DNA of 64,000 nucleotides from Paracoccus sp. SMMA_5_TC (GCF_009696685.2 NZ_CP102355.1:1393001-1457000); one strand, 5' to 3'. Numbered from the stretch's first letter, positions 1-8,339 are shown. Program-made: numbers and translations. Notes: generated from the letters alone by a model not told the origin.

Positions 1-551
1 CCCGTCGCGACCTGGCCACTGCGCTGGCGCTGACGGTCGACAAGGCCGGGTATTACGGTTCCGGCTCGGACCATCAGCCGCGCGGCATCATGCGCACCGA
101 CGGGGTGAATGCCGTCGACTTCGGAACGGATGGCGGGGGCGCAGGCATCGGACAGATGCCGAGCTATGCCGACATCGTCGAGATGGAAAGCCAGATTGCT
201 GCCGAAAATGCCGACGTCGACAGCATGGCTTACGTTTTCAACGCCCGGATGCGCGGCCATTTCAAGACCACGCCCAAGTTCATGGCGGGCACCGATCAGG
301 GTGTCATCTGGGAACCCGGACAGACCGTCAATGGATATCGCTGCGAGGTGACCAACCAGATCGCGAACGGCGACGTGATCTTCGGAAACTTCGCGGATCT
401 GCTGATCGGGATGTGGGGCGGGCTGGATGTAACGGTCGACCCCTTTACGCATTCGGCCCGCGGCCGTGTCCGTATCGTGATGATGCAGGATGTCGATATC
501 GCCGTGCGACGCCCGCAATCCTTCTGCCTCGGCCGCGATATCACGGCCTGA
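1..551 (+). CDS. Phage major capsid protein, HK97 fold (C-terminal part)
   Basis: The frame is open from base 3, so the gene starts to the left of the window and only the last 182 residues are visible. The stretch YYGSGSDHQPRGI, about 17 to 30 residues in, is the Gly-rich GSG...QPRGI signature found in HK97-fold capsid proteins, and the rest reads as a P/A-domain C-terminus. This is the coat protein of the icosahedral head. It is followed by small head-completion genes and then a contractile-tail cassette, as expected for the structural half of a tailed prophage. The scaffold or protease, portal and terminase genes should lie upstream. The family call is fairly secure; the subfamily is not determinable here. 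Confidence 0.85.
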   Translation, partial: RRDLATALALTVDKAGYYGSGSDHQPRGIMRTDGVNAVDFGTDGGGAGIGQMPSYADIVEMESQIAAENADVDSMAYVFNARMRGHFKTTPKFMAGTDQGVIWEPGQTVNGYRCEVTNQIANGDVIFGNFADLLIGMWGGLDVTVDPFTHSARGRVRIVMMQDVDIAVRRPQSFCLGRDITA

Positions 552-605
552 GTTCTTACATGCTTGGGCTGCGAATGTGGCCCGGGCATCGCACCCGAGG
601 GTATC

Positions 606-854
606 ATGTCGAAAAAATATCAACTCAAACTGGCCTCGGCGGTGGTGGTCAACGGCCAGCCAGCGCCCGCCGGTAGCATCGTGCCCGTGGATGAGGCGCA
701 GGCGCGGCGGCTGCTCGATGCCGGAAAGGCCGACCTGGCACGCATGGAGGACATCGCCTCGACCACTGCCGGAGAAACTCCAATCCTGGCCGAGGCGTCA
801 GATGCGAAGCCCACGCCAGCGCGTTCCGCCAAAGCGAAGGGAGAGACCAAATGA
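606..854 (+). CDS. Small phage head-region protein, unknown function
   Basis: An 82-residue protein lies directly after the capsid gene. The start was placed at ATG 606 (MSKKYQLKLASAVVVNGQ), because the upstream in-frame ATG at 564 adds a Cys-rich leader with no phage-like character. The N-terminal half looks like a small beta-rich domain. The middle has a helix-like DEAQARRLLDAGKADL segment and the last 25 residues are an Ala/Lys-rich tail. Its stop overlaps the start of the next gene by 4 bases, so the two are translationally coupled. Position suggests a head decoration or connector-associated protein, but no family was recognised, so the function is open. Confidence 0.6.
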   Translation: MSKKYQLKLASAVVVNGQPAPAGSIVPVDEAQARRLLDAGKADLARMEDIASTTAGETPILAEASDAKPTPARSAKAKGETK

Positions 855-1204
855 TCGCGCAAAAGCAACTGGCAGCGGTCGCCGCCGTCAACTCAACAGG
901 TGGGCTGGCCGGGGTTTCGATGGCGGAGTTCCACGGCCGGGCCAAGGTCATCATCCTGCATGCTGCATCTGGTGGGCCCACCGCCACGATTGCCGCCAAG
1001 TTGCAGCATAGAAACGGATCGGAACCTTGGGAGGATATTCCCGGAGCGGCTGCGCCGGTGATCGACAATCAGGCAGGCGTCAAGGAGATCGAGGTGGATG
1101 CCGACGGCTTCAAGGATGAGGTGCGGCTACATTGCACGGTGAACAACGGTGCCGCAGCGGCATTGGGCGCCGTCGTGGTCGGCGCCCGGAAATACGCCAA
1201 CTAG
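851..1204 (+). CDS. Phage head-region protein, unknown function
   Basis: A 117-residue protein coupled by a 4-base ATGA overlap to the gene before it. It has an Ala/Val/Gly-rich N-terminus and a region of alternating hydrophobic residues (VRLHCTVNNGAAAALGAVVVGA) typical of compact beta folds in phage structural proteins. No catalytic motif, signal peptide or membrane span is visible. It sits between the capsid gene and a lambda FII-like head-tail joining gene, so a role in head completion or decoration is plausible. That is inference from position only. Confidence 0.6.
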   Translation: MIAQKQLAAVAAVNSTGGLAGVSMAEFHGRAKVIILHAASGGPTATIAAKLQHRNGSEPWEDIPGAAAPVIDNQAGVKEIEVDADGFKDEVRLHCTVNNGAAAALGAVVVGARKYAN

Positions 1205-1207
1205 AGG

Positions 1208-1531
1208 ATGCCTTTCGCTGAGGACATCGATGTGTTCCTGCGCGTCGACGAGTTCGCGCACGCCTGCGAACTGCGACTGGTGGGCGGAACCATCCGCGAG
1301 ATCCACGGCATATTCGACGAAACGTTTCTCGATGCCGAATTGGGCGAATATGCATTGGATACGTCACAACCCCGGTTGCTCGGAAAGGCAGCCGATCTTG
1401 CCGGTGTAATCCGCGGCGACACCGTCGTTATCGCAGGCCGTGAGTTCGATGTCATGTCCGCGCCGCAGATCGACGGCACCGGTATGGCGACGCTGCGGCT
1501 TGGCCCCAAGGCAGGGCAGGGTGGGCGATGA
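1208..1531 (+). CDS. Head-tail joining protein, lambda FII-like
   Basis: A 107-residue protein that resembles the lambda gpFII head-tail joining family in length and layout. It has an N-terminal helix (DIDVFLRVDEFA), a central strand with an IHGIFDE turn comparable to the IRGVFDDP turn of FII, and a C-terminal VIRGDTVVIAGREFDV beta hairpin followed by a D-G-x-G turn and a short basic tail. In lambda this protein attaches to the portal ring and makes the surface to which the tail docks. It lies 3 bases after the previous gene and overlaps the next by 4. The match is by eye, not by alignment. Confidence 0.6.
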   Translation: MPFAEDIDVFLRVDEFAHACELRLVGGTIREIHGIFDETFLDAELGEYALDTSQPRLLGKAADLAGVIRGDTVVIAGREFDVMSAPQIDGTGMATLRLGPKAGQGGR

Positions 1532-2124
1532 GGCGATGGTCCCACCGCATTCGCGGCGCCGATTTCGAATTAGACATCGACCTGTCCGAAGTCGAAAGGC
1601 TGGAAAAGGAACTCGACAACACCAGCAAGGAAATCGGCGCAGCCGTTTCAAAGTCTTTGCGCCGGACAGCTTCCGCGCTGCGGGTCATGTCGTCGAAACG
1701 ACTTGTGCCTGAACTGCAATTGCGCAAGGCGATGCACTTGCGCAGGCGTATGAAGGAGATGCGGGCGCGATTGAAGAGAACCGACAGTCATCAGGTGATC
1801 GGCCTCTGGTATGGGCTCAATGATCTGCCTGTGTCCTTCTTCAAGGGCACCCCACGACAAATGGCCAAAGGGGCAAAACTGGGTGGCCATGAATTTCCCG
1901 GGGCCTTCGTCGCAAAAGTCGGCAAGAAAAAGCCAAGATCGATTTACAGACGCAGCGGGCGTGGACGATTTCCGCTCATCGAACAGACGATACCGATCAA
2001 GGATCGGGTCGATCCGATCCTGGAGGATGAGATTTTTCCAGAGGCGACGCGGATATTCCTGAAAAACATGATGCACGAACTGAAATGGCAGCGCCGTCAG
2101 AGAGGCCGAAATGACAAGCCCTGA
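1528..2124 (+). CDS. Minor tail protein Z-like (tail completion)
   Basis: A 198-residue, strongly basic protein. The N-terminal helix, the RKAMHLRRRMKEMRARLKR segment (about residues 68-88), a middle strand ending in GAFVAKV, and a C-terminal FPLIEQTIPI strand follow the layout of lambda minor tail protein Z (GPZ family). GPZ proteins act late in tail assembly, near the tail terminator. The start overlaps the preceding FII-like gene and the end overlaps the next gene by 14 bases. A lambda-type Z next to a P2-type contractile tail is a mosaic arrangement. Confidence 0.65.
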   Translation: MRRWSHRIRGADFELDIDLSEVERLEKELDNTSKEIGAAVSKSLRRTASALRVMSSKRLVPELQLRKAMHLRRRMKEMRARLKRTDSHQVIGLWYGLNDLPVSFFKGTPRQMAKGAKLGGHEFPGAFVAKVGKKKPRSIYRRSGRGRFPLIEQTIPIKDRVDPILEDEIFPEATRIFLKNMMHELKWQRRQRGRNDKP

Positions 2125-2650
2125 CACCGCGCTTGACCTAGACCAGTTTTTTGCCGCCATCGAAGCATCGATCGCATCTGGGTTTCCGGGGTTTGTCACG
2201 GTCGCGGCCTATCCTGAGGACCGGGTCAACCTGTCAACGCCTGCCTGTGTGATCGAACTTGTCGAATTGGAGCCCGCCGCAGAGCCAGGCACTGGGCAAT
2301 TGGCCGCTGTCGCCCGTGTCGAAGCCAGTGTCATCATCGGCTTCCGAGAGCCCGGTGCCAAACGCAGGGTCGCGAAGATGGCCGCGGCGCTGGCGCATCA
2401 TGTCCAAGGCGAGCGCTGGGGCCTTCCGGTCGAGGCCGCGACCGTTACCGCCATCGCGCCCAGCGACTTTGCCCCCGAACTCGACCAGTTCGAGGTCTGG
2501 GCGGTCGAATGGCAGCAGACAGTGCACATCGGCCGAAGCATCTGGGGGGATGACGGCGTGCCGCCCGATCAGGTTCTGGCGTCGTGGTCGCCGGCTATCG
2601 GCCCCGCAAATGAGGAGGAATATCAGGACATCGGCGGAGCGGTGGCGTGA
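2111..2650 (+). CDS. Putative tail completion or terminator protein
   Basis: A 179-residue acidic protein. The opening helix (LDQFFAAIEASIASGFP), the strand TPACVIELVELEP, a central RVEASVIIGF strand, and the long helix AKRRVAKMAAALAHHVQGERW match the alpha/beta layout of tail completion or tail terminator proteins, which end polymerisation of the tail tube and face the head. It lies between the Z-like gene and baseplate gene V, the position of such proteins in many P2-like prophages. Its stop overlaps the GTG start of V by 4 bases. No diagnostic motif supports the call beyond fold pattern and position. Confidence 0.5.
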   Translation: MTSPDTALDLDQFFAAIEASIASGFPGFVTVAAYPEDRVNLSTPACVIELVELEPAAEPGTGQLAAVARVEASVIIGFREPGAKRRVAKMAAALAHHVQGERWGLPVEAATVTAIAPSDFAPELDQFEVWAVEWQQTVHIGRSIWGDDGVPPDQVLASWSPAIGPANEEEYQDIGGAVA

Positions 2651-3129
2651 CCAGGGATCGTCTTGCCATATCTGATCTGGAGCGTCGTCTGGCCAATGTT
2701 GTCCGTTATGGCACAATCACCGCGGTGGATCCGGCAGCCGCCCGTGCCAAGGTCACCTTTGGCGGCGAGACGCAAAGCGGCTGGCTGCCATTTGCCACTA
2801 CGCGCGCCGGCGGCGCCCGGGTCTGGTCGCCGCCCGTGGCGGGCGAACAGGTGGTGGTGTTCAGTCCCATGGGGGAGACCGGATCGGGAGTGATCATGGG
2901 CAGCGTGCCCAGCAATGCGTTCCCCCCGCCCAGTTCGGATGGTGCGACCTATCGTATTGACATGCCCGGTGGAGTTTCGATCAGTGTCGCGGGCGGTGCG
3001 ATCAGCATCACTGCGCCGGGCAATATCACCATCAATGGCGACGTTGTCGCTGACGGTATCAGCTTGAAATACCATGTGCACCGCGGGGTGATCAGCGGCG
3101 GGTCCAACACCGGAACCCCTGTCGGCTGA
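2647..3129 (+). CDS. V: Baseplate assembly protein V (central spike)
   Basis: A 160-residue protein with a GTG start that overlaps the previous stop. The N-terminal helix (ISDLERRLANVVRYGTI) is followed by an OB-fold-like barrel with GWLPFATTRAGG and the E-Q-V-V-V-F-S-P-M-G-E turn typical of gpV and phage baseplate spike proteins. A Gly/Ile-rich beta-repeat region (SISVAGGAISITAPGNITIN) follows, which would form the beta-helical spike. The extreme C-terminus contains H-V-H-R-G, resembling the HxH iron-binding tip of P2 gpV-type spikes. The protein is expected to sit as a trimer at the tail tip and pierce the outer membrane. Confidence 0.88.
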   Translation: MTRDRLAISDLERRLANVVRYGTITAVDPAAARAKVTFGGETQSGWLPFATTRAGGARVWSPPVAGEQVVVFSPMGETGSGVIMGSVPSNAFPPPSSDGATYRIDMPGGVSISVAGGAISITAPGNITINGDVVADGISLKYHVHRGVISGGSNTGTPVG

Positions 3130-3145
3130 AATCCCGCCAGAGGAA
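3128..3145. repeat. 18-bp direct repeat, copy 1 (between V and W)
   Basis: The sequence GAAATCCCGCCAGAGGAA begins at the stop codon of V. An identical copy lies at 9101-9118 after the last tail-tip gene. Both copies sit in the two largest non-coding gaps of the tail operon, and both are followed about 25 bases later by CGCTCA. Confidence 0.8.
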
Positions 3146-3176
3146 CGCGGCTTCGCCATCCCGGCATCATGCGCTC

Positions 3177-3515
3177 ATGATCGGTATGAACGCATTTACA
3201 GGCCGACCGTTGGCCGGGCTTGACCACCTGCGCCAGAGCGTCCGCGACATCCTGACAACGCGGGTGGGCACTCGCGTTATGCGGCGAGCTTACGGGTCCA
3301 TGGTGCCCGATCTGGTGGATGCGCCGCTGAATGATGAAACGCTGGTCGATCTTTACGCCGAAACTGTCGCAGCGCTGATGAAATGGGAGCCCCGGATTGA
3401 CGTTGAACAGGTTAGCGCATCGATACCTGCGCCCGGGCGCGTGGAACTGTCGTTGGTGGGGGGTTACACGCCGACGGGCGAACCGGTGACCATCGACGGC
3501 ATCGTGGTGGTCTGA
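3177..3515 (+). CDS. W: Baseplate assembly protein W (gp25/lysozyme-like wedge)
   Basis: A 112-residue protein of the P2 gpW / T4 gp25 family. MIGMNAFTGRPLAGLDHLRQ, the IRDIL-type helix (SVRDILTTRVGTRVMRR), the YGS turn, and the closing helix LVDLYAETVAALMKWEPRI followed by paired strands are all standard for gpW. This protein forms the inner wedge of the baseplate and nucleates sheath assembly. It is preceded by a 47-base gap and ends on a 1-base overlap with J. An alternative start at ATG 3186 would shorten it by three residues. Confidence 0.88.
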   Translation: MIGMNAFTGRPLAGLDHLRQSVRDILTTRVGTRVMRRAYGSMVPDLVDAPLNDETLVDLYAETVAALMKWEPRIDVEQVSASIPAPGRVELSLVGGYTPTGEPVTIDGIVVV

Positions 3516-4411
3516 TGTCACGCGCATATTCCCCGATCGACCTTTCCGGGCTTCCGTTGCCGGAGGCGGTCGAGGTTCTGGATTACGAGGTGATCCTGGG
3601 CGAGCTGCGGGCCGACCTGCTGGCGCAGGCGCCGGAACTGGCCGAGGCGCTGGCGCTGGAAAGCGAGCCGCTGGTCAAGCTGTTGCAGGTCGCGGCCTTT
3701 CGCGAGCTCTTGACCCGCGCGCGGGTAAACGACAGCGTGCGTTCGGTGATGCTGGCGCTGGCCTCGGGCGCCGATCTGGACCAGCTGACGGCGCTTCTGG
3801 GTGTTGCGCGCCAGACCGTGGTCGAGGCCGATCCCGACGCCAGCCCGCCGCTTGCGGCGGTGTTCGAGGACGATGCCAGCCTGCGCCGCCGCGCCCAGTT
3901 GAGCTGGGAGGGCATGACCATCGCCGGCACCCCCGCGGCCTATGCCTTTCACGCGCTCAGCGCTGACGGGCGGGTGCGCGATGTCGCCGTCACCCGGCCG
4001 CGCCCGGGCACGGTGCGGGTCACGCTGCTGTCGCACGAGGCCGGCGGCATGCCCTCGGCGGGGCTGCTCTCGACGGTGGCGGCCGCGCTCGAGACCCTGC
4101 GGCCGCTGTGCGACAGCGTCGAGGTGGCTGCGCCGGCCTTTGTCGATGTCGCGCTGGTCGCGCGGCTGCAACTGGCCGGCGGGCCGGGGGCCGAACTGGT
4201 GCTGGACGCCGCCATCGCCGCCGCGACCGCCTATCTGCGCGACGAGCTGGCGGTGGGGCGCGTGCTGCGCCAGGGCGCGATCCTGGCGCGGCTCTATCAG
4301 CCCGGGGTCGAGGCGGTGCGGCTGCTCTCGCCCGTGGCCGACATCGATCCCGGCCCGACCGGGGTGGCGCGCGCCAGCCTGATCGACATCGCCCCGGAGC
4401 CGGCGCCATGA
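3515..4411 (+). CDS. J: Baseplate assembly protein J
   Basis: A 298-residue protein of the P2 gpJ / Mu gp47 baseplate family. The opening has the DLSGLPLPEAVEVLDYE pattern. The alpha-helical N-domain carries RELLTRARVNDSVRSVMLALASGADLDQL, a standard gpJ helix pair. Later come the two-strand R-V-R-D-V-A-V-T and GTVRVTLL segments and the C-terminal beta domain. It forms the outer baseplate wedge with W and I. The first 80 bases look like the lower-GC phage genes, while the rest is very GC-rich. That makes a recombination joint inside this gene possible. Confidence 0.88.
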   Translation: MSRAYSPIDLSGLPLPEAVEVLDYEVILGELRADLLAQAPELAEALALESEPLVKLLQVAAFRELLTRARVNDSVRSVMLALASGADLDQLTALLGVARQTVVEADPDASPPLAAVFEDDASLRRRAQLSWEGMTIAGTPAAYAFHALSADGRVRDVAVTRPRPGTVRVTLLSHEAGGMPSAGLLSTVAAALETLRPLCDSVEVAAPAFVDVALVARLQLAGGPGAELVLDAAIAAATAYLRDELAVGRVLRQGAILARLYQPGVEAVRLLSPVADIDPGPTGVARASLIDIAPEPAP

Positions 4412-4989
4412 GCGACCTGCTGCCCCCCAACAGCACCGCGACCGAACGCGCGATCAGCCGCAGCCTGGCCCGCATCGGCGAGATCCCGGCCCCGGCCGGG
4501 CTGATGTGGGATCCCGGCCGCATCCCGGCCGCCTGGCTGCCCTGGCTGGCCTGGGCGGTATCGGTCGACGACTGGAACCCCGACTGGCCCGAGGCGGACC
4601 GTCGTGCGGCCATCGCGGGCAGCGCCGACTGGCACCGGCGCAAGGGCACCCTGGCCAGCGTGCTGGCGGTGCTGGCGCAGGCGGGCCATCCCGCCGCCAC
4701 GGTGACCGAGGATCGCGACCTGCCGCGCCTGGGAGACGATGAGCTGACCCTTGACGCGGGCTGGGAGCTGGGGCCCGACGATCCGTCTTGGGCCGATTAC
4801 TGGGTCACGCTGGCGGCGCCCGCGCTGCGGCCCGAGGCGCTGCGGATCATGGCGCGGCTGCGCGACACCGCCCCGGCGCGCTGCCGGCTGCGCGCGGTCG
4901 CACTGGGGCCGGCGCAGCTGCCGCTGGGCCATTCCGCGCTGGTGCTGGGCCCCGACATCGCCATCGGCAACATCTATTTCGAGGAGTGA
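4408..4989 (+). CDS. I: Tail protein I
   Basis: A 193-residue protein of the P2 gpI family (phage tail protein I). Features are LLPPNSTATERAISRSLARI at the N-terminus, a WLPWLAWAVSVDDWNPDWPE segment (about residues 45-64) that is nearly diagnostic, and the HRRKGTLASVLAVLAQAG helix. The C-terminal RPEALRIMARLRDTAPARC segment matches the family's end region. ATG 4408 was chosen because it makes the usual 4-base overlap with J and the longer in-frame extension upstream has no family character. The protein belongs to the outer baseplate, to which fibres attach. In P2 it is followed by fibre genes H and G; different receptor-binding genes follow here. Confidence 0.88.
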   Translation: MSDLLPPNSTATERAISRSLARIGEIPAPAGLMWDPGRIPAAWLPWLAWAVSVDDWNPDWPEADRRAAIAGSADWHRRKGTLASVLAVLAQAGHPAATVTEDRDLPRLGDDELTLDAGWELGPDDPSWADYWVTLAAPALRPEALRIMARLRDTAPARCRLRAVALGPAQLPLGHSALVLGPDIAIGNIYFEE

Positions 4990-4996
4990 CTTTCGC

Positions 4997-6007
4997 ATGG
5001 TCGATGAAGTTTCCGTCCCCCGGTTCGTCGAGCCCGACATCTGGCCCGCGACGGTGCCGATGCTGCAGAACGGCTGGCGCGGCACCGGCGGGCCGGTCGA
5101 TCTGCCCGCCGACCAGGGGCTGCTGAACTGGCCCCTGCAGGAACTGACCCGGCGCACGCGCTGGCTTTACGAACGCCACCAGGAACGGCGGCTGGACGCG
5201 GCCATCACCCTGACGGTGGGGCCGGGGGGCGATCACGGCACGCTCAACCAGGCGCTCGAGCGGCTGTCGGTGATGGCGCCGCGCCTGCAGCCGCAGCCGA
5301 TCACCGCCACCGTGCGGCTGCTCGCGGGTTACGAGATGGCCGAACAGGTCTTCGTGCGCGGCATCAACCTGGGCTGGGTGCGGATCCAGTCCGACAACCC
5401 CACCGTGCTGATCCGGCGCAGCGCCCTGACCCAGAGCTTCGGCGATCTGGTGCCGGCCTTCTTCGCCGGCGCGGGCGGGGTGCTGCCGCAGATCGCGGCG
5501 CTGTTTGCCATGACCACCGACGGCGCGGCGGCCGGGCGCACCGGCATCGCCGTCAGCCAAGGCGGATCGGTCCTGGTCGCGGCGGGCTGCGGGGTGCAGG
5601 CCGCCGGCAGCTATGGCGCCGTGGCCGAGCTGGGTGGCGTCATCAGCGCTGAAGAGGCCGATTTTCGCAGCGCCGGGCAGGACGCGGTGCGCGCATCCCG
5701 CGGCGGGCTGATCACCGTGCGGGCGGCGAACCTGTCGGGGGCCGGCGGCAATGGCGTCGTCTCGCATCGCGCCAGCACCGTCGATTGCGAATCGGCCGAC
5801 ATTACCGGCGCCGGCACCTATGGCATCACCGCCCAGCGGGGCGGGCGCATCAACGCCTATGGCGCGCAGTGCCGGCGCAGCCCCGGCGCCGACAGCAGCG
5901 CCGACATCCATGTCACCACCGGCGGCGTCATCGCCGCCGCCACCGCCGTCGGCGGCACCTCGATCGCCGTCAACACCCTGACCGCCAACGGGATGATCCT
6001 GCGATGA
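4997..6007 (+). CDS. Tail fibre or spike protein with predicted beta-helix
   Basis: A 336-residue protein starting at ATG 4997, seven bases after I. The N-terminus (about 1-70) carries LNWPLQELTRRTRWLYER, a tail-attachment-like helix. From about residue 75 (LTVGPGGDHGTLNQAL) the sequence looks like a right-handed beta-helix. It has repeated short strands such as GTGIAVSQGGSVLVAAGCGV, AVRASRGGLITVRAANLSG and GNGVVSHRASTVDCESADITG, with regular Gly/Asn/Ser turns. Such folds form trimeric receptor-binding spikes on phage tails. No catalytic acidic pair of a polysaccharide-degrading spike was identified, so depolymerase activity is not claimed. Confidence 0.7.
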   Translation: MVDEVSVPRFVEPDIWPATVPMLQNGWRGTGGPVDLPADQGLLNWPLQELTRRTRWLYERHQERRLDAAITLTVGPGGDHGTLNQALERLSVMAPRLQPQPITATVRLLAGYEMAEQVFVRGINLGWVRIQSDNPTVLIRRSALTQSFGDLVPAFFAGAGGVLPQIAALFAMTTDGAAAGRTGIAVSQGGSVLVAAGCGVQAAGSYGAVAELGGVISAEEADFRSAGQDAVRASRGGLITVRAANLSGAGGNGVVSHRASTVDCESADITGAGTYGITAQRGGRINAYGAQCRRSPGADSSADIHVTTGGVIAAATAVGGTSIAVNTLTANGMILR

Positions 6008-6435
6008 CCGTGATCTACGCCGCCCGCACCGCCGAAGGCATCTGGACCGGGGCGCGATACGACCGCCTCACCCCCGCGATCCGCGTCCATCACCGCCAAT
6101 ACGGCGAGACCCTGCATCCGGTGGGGGCGCTCACCGATCGGGGAGGGGATGTCGCGCCCGACTGGCAGGCCAGCCCCGCCGAGCCCGAGGCGCTGCGCGC
6201 GGGCCTGGTCGTCAGCCGCTATCAGCTGCGCGCGGCGCTTGAGGCCGCCGGCCGGCTGGCGGCGGCCGATGCCGCGATGGCGGCCGCGCCCGAGCCGCTG
6301 CATCGCGACGCCTGGACCGGGGCGGCCGAATATCGCCGGTCCTCGCCGCTGATCGCCGCCCTGGGCACGGCGCTGGACCTGGGCGCGGCGGAACTGGACG
6401 CGCTGTTTCTGACCGCCGCCGGCATCGAGGCCTGA
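6004..6435 (+). CDS. Tail-fibre-associated small protein
   Basis: A 143-residue protein joined to the previous gene by a 4-base ATGA overlap. The C-terminal half (SRYQLRAALEAAGRLAAADA, then a W-x-G-A-A-E-Y-x-R-x-x-P-L-I-A-A-L segment and AAELDALFLTAAGI) matches a small helical domain often found in prophage tail-fibre proteins and their accessory proteins, where a QLR-A-L helix precedes a LIAAL helix. A role as fibre chaperone, adaptor or tail-tip component is likely but not demonstrable from sequence. Base composition is very GC-rich, as in the rest of the fibre block. Confidence 0.6.
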   Translation: MTVIYAARTAEGIWTGARYDRLTPAIRVHHRQYGETLHPVGALTDRGGDVAPDWQASPAEPEALRAGLVVSRYQLRAALEAAGRLAAADAAMAAAPEPLHRDAWTGAAEYRRSSPLIAALGTALDLGAAELDALFLTAAGIEA

Positions 6436-6437
6436 GC

Positions 6438-8312
6438 ATGGCCCAGACCCCGCGCATCGACCGCAGGATGCTGGCAGCCTCGGGGCTGCCGGCGGCGCTG
6501 CAGGCGCTGATCCTGCAACTGGCCGCCCAGGCCGAACGCCCGGCGATCCGCGGCGCGCCAGGCCGCGGCATCGCCCATATTGCCGTGCATCCCGATACCG
6601 GGGCGCTGACCATCGCCCTGACCGACGGCACTTCGGTCGAGACCGTGCCCCTGCGCGGCCCCTCGGCCTATGACCTGGCGGTGATGCTGGGCTATGAGGG
6701 CAGCCTGGCCGACTGGATCGAGACCCAGCGCGGCGTCAATGGCGCGGCGCTGGAGGCGGCGCTGCAGGAGCTGCGCGGCCCGCAGGCGGTGCGCACCGAC
6801 TTCGCCACGGGCCGCCACGGGTTGTGGCTGGATCGCGGCGGGCAGACGCTGCTGGCGCTGACCCCGACCGGGCTGGATTTCCGCGCCAGCACCGAACTGC
6901 TCGACCAGATCGCGCCGCCGCTGGCCGGGCGGCTGGGCATCGACAGCGCCCATGCCGTCGGCGAGGGCGCGGGCGGCTGGGATCTGATCCGCGACCGCGC
7001 CGGGCGCAGCCTGCTGCGGCTGACCCCGAGCGGGCTGGATTTCGCGCCCTCGGCCGAACTGGCGGCGCGGCTGCGCGCGGCGCTGGACCAGGTCGCCGTC
7101 GACAACCGCCATCTCACCCTGACCGTCTGCCTGACGCAAAGCCTGCTGTTCATGAACGGCGACAGCGAGACGGCGCCGGTCTATCCCGACGTCGATCCGC
7201 AGCTGGCGCTGCGCCTGGCGGGGCTGCGCCGGGCCGATGGCGTGGCGCTGACCATGGCGGGCCCCGGCAGCATGGGCTACGACACCGCCACCCCGGCCAG
7301 CGGTTTCGTGCCGGTCGATCCCGCGCCCGCCGATCCCACCGGCGCCTATTACGCGGTCAAGGGCTACAACGGCTTTCGCCGCCGCTTCGGCCTGCTGCCG
7401 CGGCGCACGGTCGGCACGCTCTGGGGGCAGGCGGGCGAACACATCACCCGCTTCAACGCCATCCCGGGCGATGCCCCGGCCGGGATCGCCGACGCCACGC
7501 ATCACTGGACGAACCTGATGTTCTGGCTGTCCGAGGCGGCGCGGCTGGCGGCAGCGGCCGGGCTGACGCCGCGGCTGGACCTGCTGGTGGTGCAGGGCAC
7601 CAGCAGCAAGCAGGACAGCGACCCGCATCTGCACGCGGCCAGCATGCGCGCGCTGATCGTGGCGCTGCGCCAAGCCTGCGACGAGCGCGGCATCGACGAG
7701 GTCGCGGTCTATTTCAGCCAGCCGGGCGGCGATACCGACACCTCGCCCGCCGTCGAGCACTGGCAGGTGGCGCAGGGCTATCTGGAGATGGCCGAACAGG
7801 GCTATGGCGTCCTGGTCGCGCCGGAAGCCTATATTCGCATCTTCGACAACAACGTGCATTTCGGCGAAGCCGCCGGCCAGCAGCTCATGGGCATGTTCAA
7901 CTGGGCCCGCGCCGCGCGCGAGGCGGGGCGCGACTTCACCATCCACCGCCCGCGCGTCAGCCGCGCCGGCAATGTGGTGACGCTGGATTACGCCTCGCTC
8001 TGGGATGGCGAGATCTGGGAGATCGAGCCCGACCGCTATGCCGGCCAGGGCATCGACGCCAACCTGGGCTATACCGCCACCGGCGCCGCCATCACCGGCG
8101 TCGAGCTGATCGGCCGGCAGGTGCGGATAAGCTGCAGCGCGCCGCCCAGCCGCATCAGCTACATGATGCAGGCCCAGGACGTGCGGCCGCTGAACGACGG
8201 CTATACCGCCTGGCGCGGCCGGCTGGTGACCAGCTCGCGCCTGCGCGACCCGCTCGACCCCGCGATCCTGCATCGCCGCCGCATGCCGTCCCATCATGTC
8301 GACATCCCCTAG
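6438..8312 (+). CDS. Tail fibre protein with SGNH/esterase-like C-terminal domain
   Basis: A 624-residue protein. The N-terminal region has the fibre motif SAYDLAVMLGYEGSLADWIE (about residues 76-95). Two imperfect repeats follow, with the cores LLALTPTGLDF and LLRLTPSGLDF (about 137-220). From about residue 228 a second domain begins with VCLTQSLLF. This sits where SGNH or sialate-esterase-type hydrolases carry the GQSN nucleophile block, making Ser235 the candidate. Near residues 470-474 D-N-N-V-H followed by GEAAGQQLMG resembles block V (DxxH...G), with an extra residue or an Asn replacing Asp. Such domains deacetylate surface glycans during adsorption. Activity is a hypothesis because the motifs are divergent. 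Confidence 0.65.
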   Translation: MAQTPRIDRRMLAASGLPAALQALILQLAAQAERPAIRGAPGRGIAHIAVHPDTGALTIALTDGTSVETVPLRGPSAYDLAVMLGYEGSLADWIETQRGVNGAALEAALQELRGPQAVRTDFATGRHGLWLDRGGQTLLALTPTGLDFRASTELLDQIAPPLAGRLGIDSAHAVGEGAGGWDLIRDRAGRSLLRLTPSGLDFAPSAELAARLRAALDQVAVDNRHLTLTVCLTQSLLFMNGDSETAPVYPDVDPQLALRLAGLRRADGVALTMAGPGSMGYDTATPASGFVPVDPAPADPTGAYYAVKGYNGFRRRFGLLPRRTVGTLWGQAGEHITRFNAIPGDAPAGIADATHHWTNLMFWLSEAARLAAAAGLTPRLDLLVVQGTSSKQDSDPHLHAASMRALIVALRQACDERGIDEVAVYFSQPGGDTDTSPAVEHWQVAQGYLEMAEQGYGVLVAPEAYIRIFDNNVHFGEAAGQQLMGMFNWARAAREAGRDFTIHRPRVSRAGNVVTLDYASLWDGEIWEIEPDRYAGQGIDANLGYTATGAAITGVELIGRQVRISCSAPPSRISYMMQAQDVRPLNDGYTAWRGRLVTSSRLRDPLDPAILHRRRMPSHHVDIP

Positions 8313-8339
8313 ACCGCAACCCGGAACGGAGCATTCCCC

